Part shown: positions 60,720-64,000 of the stretch, piece by piece
Numbering within the stretch: position 1 is the first letter of the stretch
Layout of the letters: each line of letters opens with the position of its first letter
Assembly (NCBI RefSeq): GCF_052324685.1
Contig: NC_135222.1
Location: 1,724,203 to 1,788,202 of the forward strand
DNA length: 64,000 bases
Source: Brachyhypopomus gauderio
Lineage: Eukaryota; Chordata; Actinopteri; Gymnotiformes; Hypopomidae
Reading direction: 5' to 3'
Translations under genes and position numbers: made by a program
The notes under the pieces: generated by a model
What the model saw: the letters and a program-made list of their open reading frames with translations, nothing else
The model's database searches: none
What the model was told of the DNA's origin: nothing

Positions 60720-61599
60720 GGCGATCTACTAAATTGGAAGTATTCCACTGTGCCTGGAAGGATAGCATTATTGAATACAAACAGGCACTCACTAAAGCAC
60801 GCTCAGCATACTTAGCCTCACTGATAGAGAATAATAAAAACAATTCTAGATTTCTGTGCTATCTAATTATAGACCCATTTCGAACACATCATTTATATCC
60901 AAGATCATAGAAAAAGCTGTTGCCCAGCAATTATGCCTATATCTGCATATAGGAATCACATATTTGAAAAGTTCCAATCTGGTTTTAGGCCCCATCACAG
61001 TACTGAAACAGCATTAGTCAAAGTAACAAATGATCTCCTCCTTGCTTCAGATCAAGGCTATGTATCTCTGTTAGTGTTTCTTGATCTTAGTGCAGCTTTC
61101 GACACAATAGATCATAGGATCTTGCTAAAGCGGTTAGAATGCTAGGTTGGAGTCTCAGGCACAGCCCTTTCATGGTTTTACTCTTACTTACAGTAACTAA
61201 TCACTATCAGTTTGTAGAGCTAAATAATATTCCATCCAAACGTACAAAAGTGAAATATGGGGTCCTGCAATGCTCCATTTTAGGATCACTATTATTTACA
61301 TTATATATGCTACCATTGGGCACAGTTTTAAACAAACATGATGTCAATTTTCACTGCTATGCAGATGACACTCAACTTTACATATCAGCTAAACCTGACG
61401 ACAAACTCAGTTTAGGAAAAATTGAAGCCTGTGTAAGAGATATTAAATGCTGGATGTCTCTAAACTTCCTCCAACTAAATGAGGACAAAACAGAAGTTCT
61501 CCTTCTGGGCCCTAAGGTCTCAAGACAGAAAATTCCAGATCTAATGCTTAACAAAAAATGCAATGGGTCCACCACACCCAGCCGGACCCCAAGGGTGAC

Positions 61600-62968
61600 G
61601 AAAAAGCCTGGATTTTATCAGGGTTTTTAATCAACCTACCAATAGTAGACGAACCTTTTGCACGTATAGCGATGGATATCGTAGGACCATTGCCACGTAG
61701 CCGATCAGGTAATAGGTACATCCTCACTTTATGTGATTATGCAACTCGTTATCCTGAAGCATTCTCTTTGCGTAAGATTAAAATGAGACAAGTGGTAAAT
61801 TCAGCTCTAATTCAGCTAATTTCAAGGGTAGGGATACCCAAAGAAATTATAACTGATCAAGGTACGAATTTCACGTCAAAACAGCTTAGAGATGTCTTTA
61901 GTTTGTTAGGCATTAAGGGTTTAAAAACTACCCCATATCACCCGCAAACTGATGGCCTCGTAGAACGATTTAACAAGACATTGAAGGCAATGCTAAAGCG
62001 TTTTGTAAATGAGACGGGGTCGGATTGGGACACATGGCTACCTTACGTTCTGTTTGCATAACGCGAAGTGTCACAGGCATCTGTAGGATTTTCCCCGTTC
62101 CAGTTATTATATGGGAGAGAGGTTCGCGGTCCATTAGATGTCTTAAAAGAGACGTGGGGAGGACAGAGACCAGACCTACAGTTGAATATTCTTTCCCATG
62201 TGTTAAAGATGAGAGAGAAACTCGCAAATCTGTCTCAGTTGGCGCATGAGACTCTGGAACAAGCGCAAAGCAGACAAAAGAGCTGGTATGACAAGTTGAC
62301 GAGGAAACGAACACTGACACCAGGTGACAAGGCATTAGTGTTGCTACCGACGTCTGACACAAGCCTTCTAGCAAAATGGCACGGGCCTTATGAGGTGTTG
62401 AGAAGAGTGAATGAGACCACTTATGAGCTGTCACGTCCCGAGTGTTAAGAAAACAAAATAGACTTTTCATATAAATATGTTGCATCAGTGGCATGAAAAG
62501 GAAAATGGAACTACAGAACATCTGTGGGTGAAAGCTGTCAGAGAGGAAGAGGAATGCGAAGAACAGTATTTCCCTTCAGCTACAAGTCAAGAGGAGACAT
62601 TAGAACTGGAACACCTCTCTCCAACGCAGATGGAGGCGCTTAGTAGCGTTATACCGACTGGTTTGTTCAGCCAAGATCCAGGGAGGACGACAGTGATGGA
62701 GCATTCTATCCATCTCCGGAATGAGGAGCCGATCAGGCAGCCTCCAGCATGGTTGTTCCAGCAAGGTTGGTCCCTGATTTCAAAGGTGAAGTGGAGAAAA
62801 TGCTCTCAGCAGGGATCATTGAGCCATCAAAAAGTCAGTGGTGCAGCCCTGTGGTTTTAGTTCTAAAAAAGAATGGTGAGCTACGCTTTTGTGTAGATTT
62901 TTCAAAATTGAACACCATTTCAGAACAATGCAGGCATGAATTCCTAAATTTATCCCTAGTGGGATAAA
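61600..62968 (+). pseudogene. Gypsy-like pol fragment with integrase upstream of reverse transcriptase
   Basis: The integrase core reads FARIAMDIVGPLPRS, IITDQGTNFTSKQLRD and DGLVERFNKTLKAM, with Asp-35-Glu spacing. A TAA replaces a codon at 62059-62061, and the frame continues unchanged. The integrase C-terminal domain (WHGPYEVLRRVNETTYELSR) leads into FHINMLHQWHEKEN, then HLSPTQMEAL and PGRTTVMEHSIHLRNEEPIR, the segment that precedes RT in gypsy elements, and then RT itself (PARLVPDFKGEVEKMLSAGI, VVLVLKKNGELRFCVDFSKLN). RT is cut at about 62920, before the catalytic box. The first and last parts share one frame and the middle is in +1, so two compensating indels explain the breaks. No LTRs are visible. 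Confidence 0.85.
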
Positions 62969-64000
62969 AAATTATTCTGGAGGCACCGTCTAGTGGACAG
63001 ATGTAGACACTCCTTATCCACAATCTTTCGTATTGTAGTGACAGTGAGGAATGATGCAGAGAGTAAGCCATTGCTCTTGCTTTTTCTTTTTCTTTTATTA
63101 AATAAATCTCACTTACATCAAACAGGGGAAAGAAAGGAAACACACCCACTAGTGGGGGAAGAGGGGAGGGAGAGCACTCCCACACACAACACACATATTC
63201 AAGGTGGCATTAACTAACCGCCCACTGCCCTCTGGGGCCTCACAGACCCCACCCAGAGGTTACCTATTGGCATGCGCTACACAGTATTATTCTGCTGAGT
63301 TAACACAGTTAATAACAGAAAGACATTGATTTTTATTGTTGATTCTTTAGTTAATTTTTAAATTATACTTTACTTGATTTTTAGTTGACTCTTTGTAGCT
63401 TTTCCATGCAGTTGCTTTACATTAAACTAGCTTCTGCAAAAACAAAATATTGCTGCTTTGAATTGTGTCTGTGTGTGTCTATAAAGTTATAGTTACAAGT
63501 TACAAGTCAACACAAAGAATTGATCGCGATATAATACTCAATTTGTCTCCATTTTACACTCGCCAGTCGCCACTCGCGGTTTTTTGTGTTGACTTGTAAC
63601 TCCCGCGGTGGCCCAACTCAAAAGTAGCCCAAAAAACCGCACCCCGCCACCCCAGAATTTTTACCCACGGCTGGATTTTCAAACAAGCCCAATTTGGCGT
63701 GAAAACCACGAACCTGGCCACACGCTAAAACTAGCGCACATTTCTTGATCACAAGATTTAGGTTAACTGCATTAAAAAAATAGGGCCGATTTAAATGTGA
63801 AATATCTTTGGACTGGCTTGATCAAATTTGACAATTGAGGCATCTTTTTTTTAGATTGTGCTGCATCTAATAATACTATTTTAAATGTGATTAAATAATT
63901 TTGAAGAAAATGTCCAAGTCCCTACTAAGTAGCCTACTACATAGCCATACCAAATAAATTGTTAAAATGTATGATGACGGTGTTACTTTATTGAAGTACT
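62969..64000. other. Right end, no gene seen
   Basis: A/T-rich. A stretch at 63605-63720 (GCGTGAAAACCACGAACCTGGCC) resembles 6635-6670 (GCGTGAAAACCGCGAACCTGGC), so both are fragments of one interspersed repeat. A C/G-rich block lies at 63130-63250. No coding sequence is supported. Confidence 0.5.

Larger units (their letters stand above)
59960..61557 (+). pseudogene. L2-type LINE with RT domain, interrupted by a MITE and a SINE
   Basis: Coding pieces on the + strand: SPSDPEELDSLTDCIENTCR (60027-60100), then DIVAPLKYKKARSKKLAPWY after a MITE, then EYKQALTKARSAYLASLIEN after a SINE, then the RT domain. RT motifs seen are [15 protein letters not shown] (60971 on), [13 protein letters not shown] (61078 on), GVLQCSILGSLLFTLY and the catalytic YADDTQLYIS (61360 on). 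Thumb-region text (CWMSLNFLQLNEDKTEVLLL) follows. Stops and frame changes at about 60840-60930 and 61140 inactivate it. The endonuclease N-terminus is missing, as is the end of the ORF after 61557. Confidence 0.85.

Overview
This window looks like chromosomal DNA of a ray-finned (teleost) fish. It has widely spaced vertebrate genes with canonical GT-AG introns. It also has a dense, layered population of fish-type transposons: hAT, Tc1, Harbinger-like, L2 LINEs, tRNA-SINEs and Ty3/gypsy LTR elements. All three host genes lie on the + strand.

Layout. 1-5.2 kb is a stack of mobile DNA: an LTR retrotransposon 3' end was hit by a BED-finger hAT, which was hit by a second hAT carrying its own MITE. 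5.2-7.1 kb holds an HTH/integrase-type fragment and A/T-rich repeats. 7.1-11.4 kb is clcc1, an ER chloride-channel-like protein; ten or eleven exons could be placed with consistent phases. 11.85-13.05 kb is a three-level hAT-in-hAT-in-hAT nest. 13.4-13.9 kb is an L2 fragment. 14.85-18.94 kb is a kinesin-6 (kif20a-like) relic. Its motor core is deleted, its P-loop lysine is lost, and one exon is split by a TIR element that itself holds a Tc1 transposon with an open transposase frame. 20.46-22.68 kb is a TIR-bounded unit encoding a THAP zinc finger fused in frame to about 35 copies of a 21-bp minisatellite. 23.9-31.4 kb is mcoln2 (mucolipin-2, 13 exons) and 33.4-37.5 kb is lpar3 (two coding exons). 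Human MCOLN2 and LPAR3 are also neighbours in this relative orientation. 37.6-44.3 kb shows no gene I can support.

44.3-64 kb is again mobile DNA: Tc1 relics with a solo LTR inside, L2 copies, an hAT fragment, and two minus-strand gypsy elements. The larger gypsy element (50649-58228) has both LTRs and carries an hAT, a solo LTR and a SINE inside it. Further right are an L2 interrupted by a MITE and a SINE, and a gypsy-like element whose integrase lies upstream of reverse transcriptase.

Functionally, clcc1 (ER), mcoln2 (endolysosomal cation channel) and lpar3 (plasma-membrane LPA receptor) do not form a pathway; their proximity is synteny. Exon limits were set by hand from splice sites, reading phase and recalled family similarity; no alignment was run.
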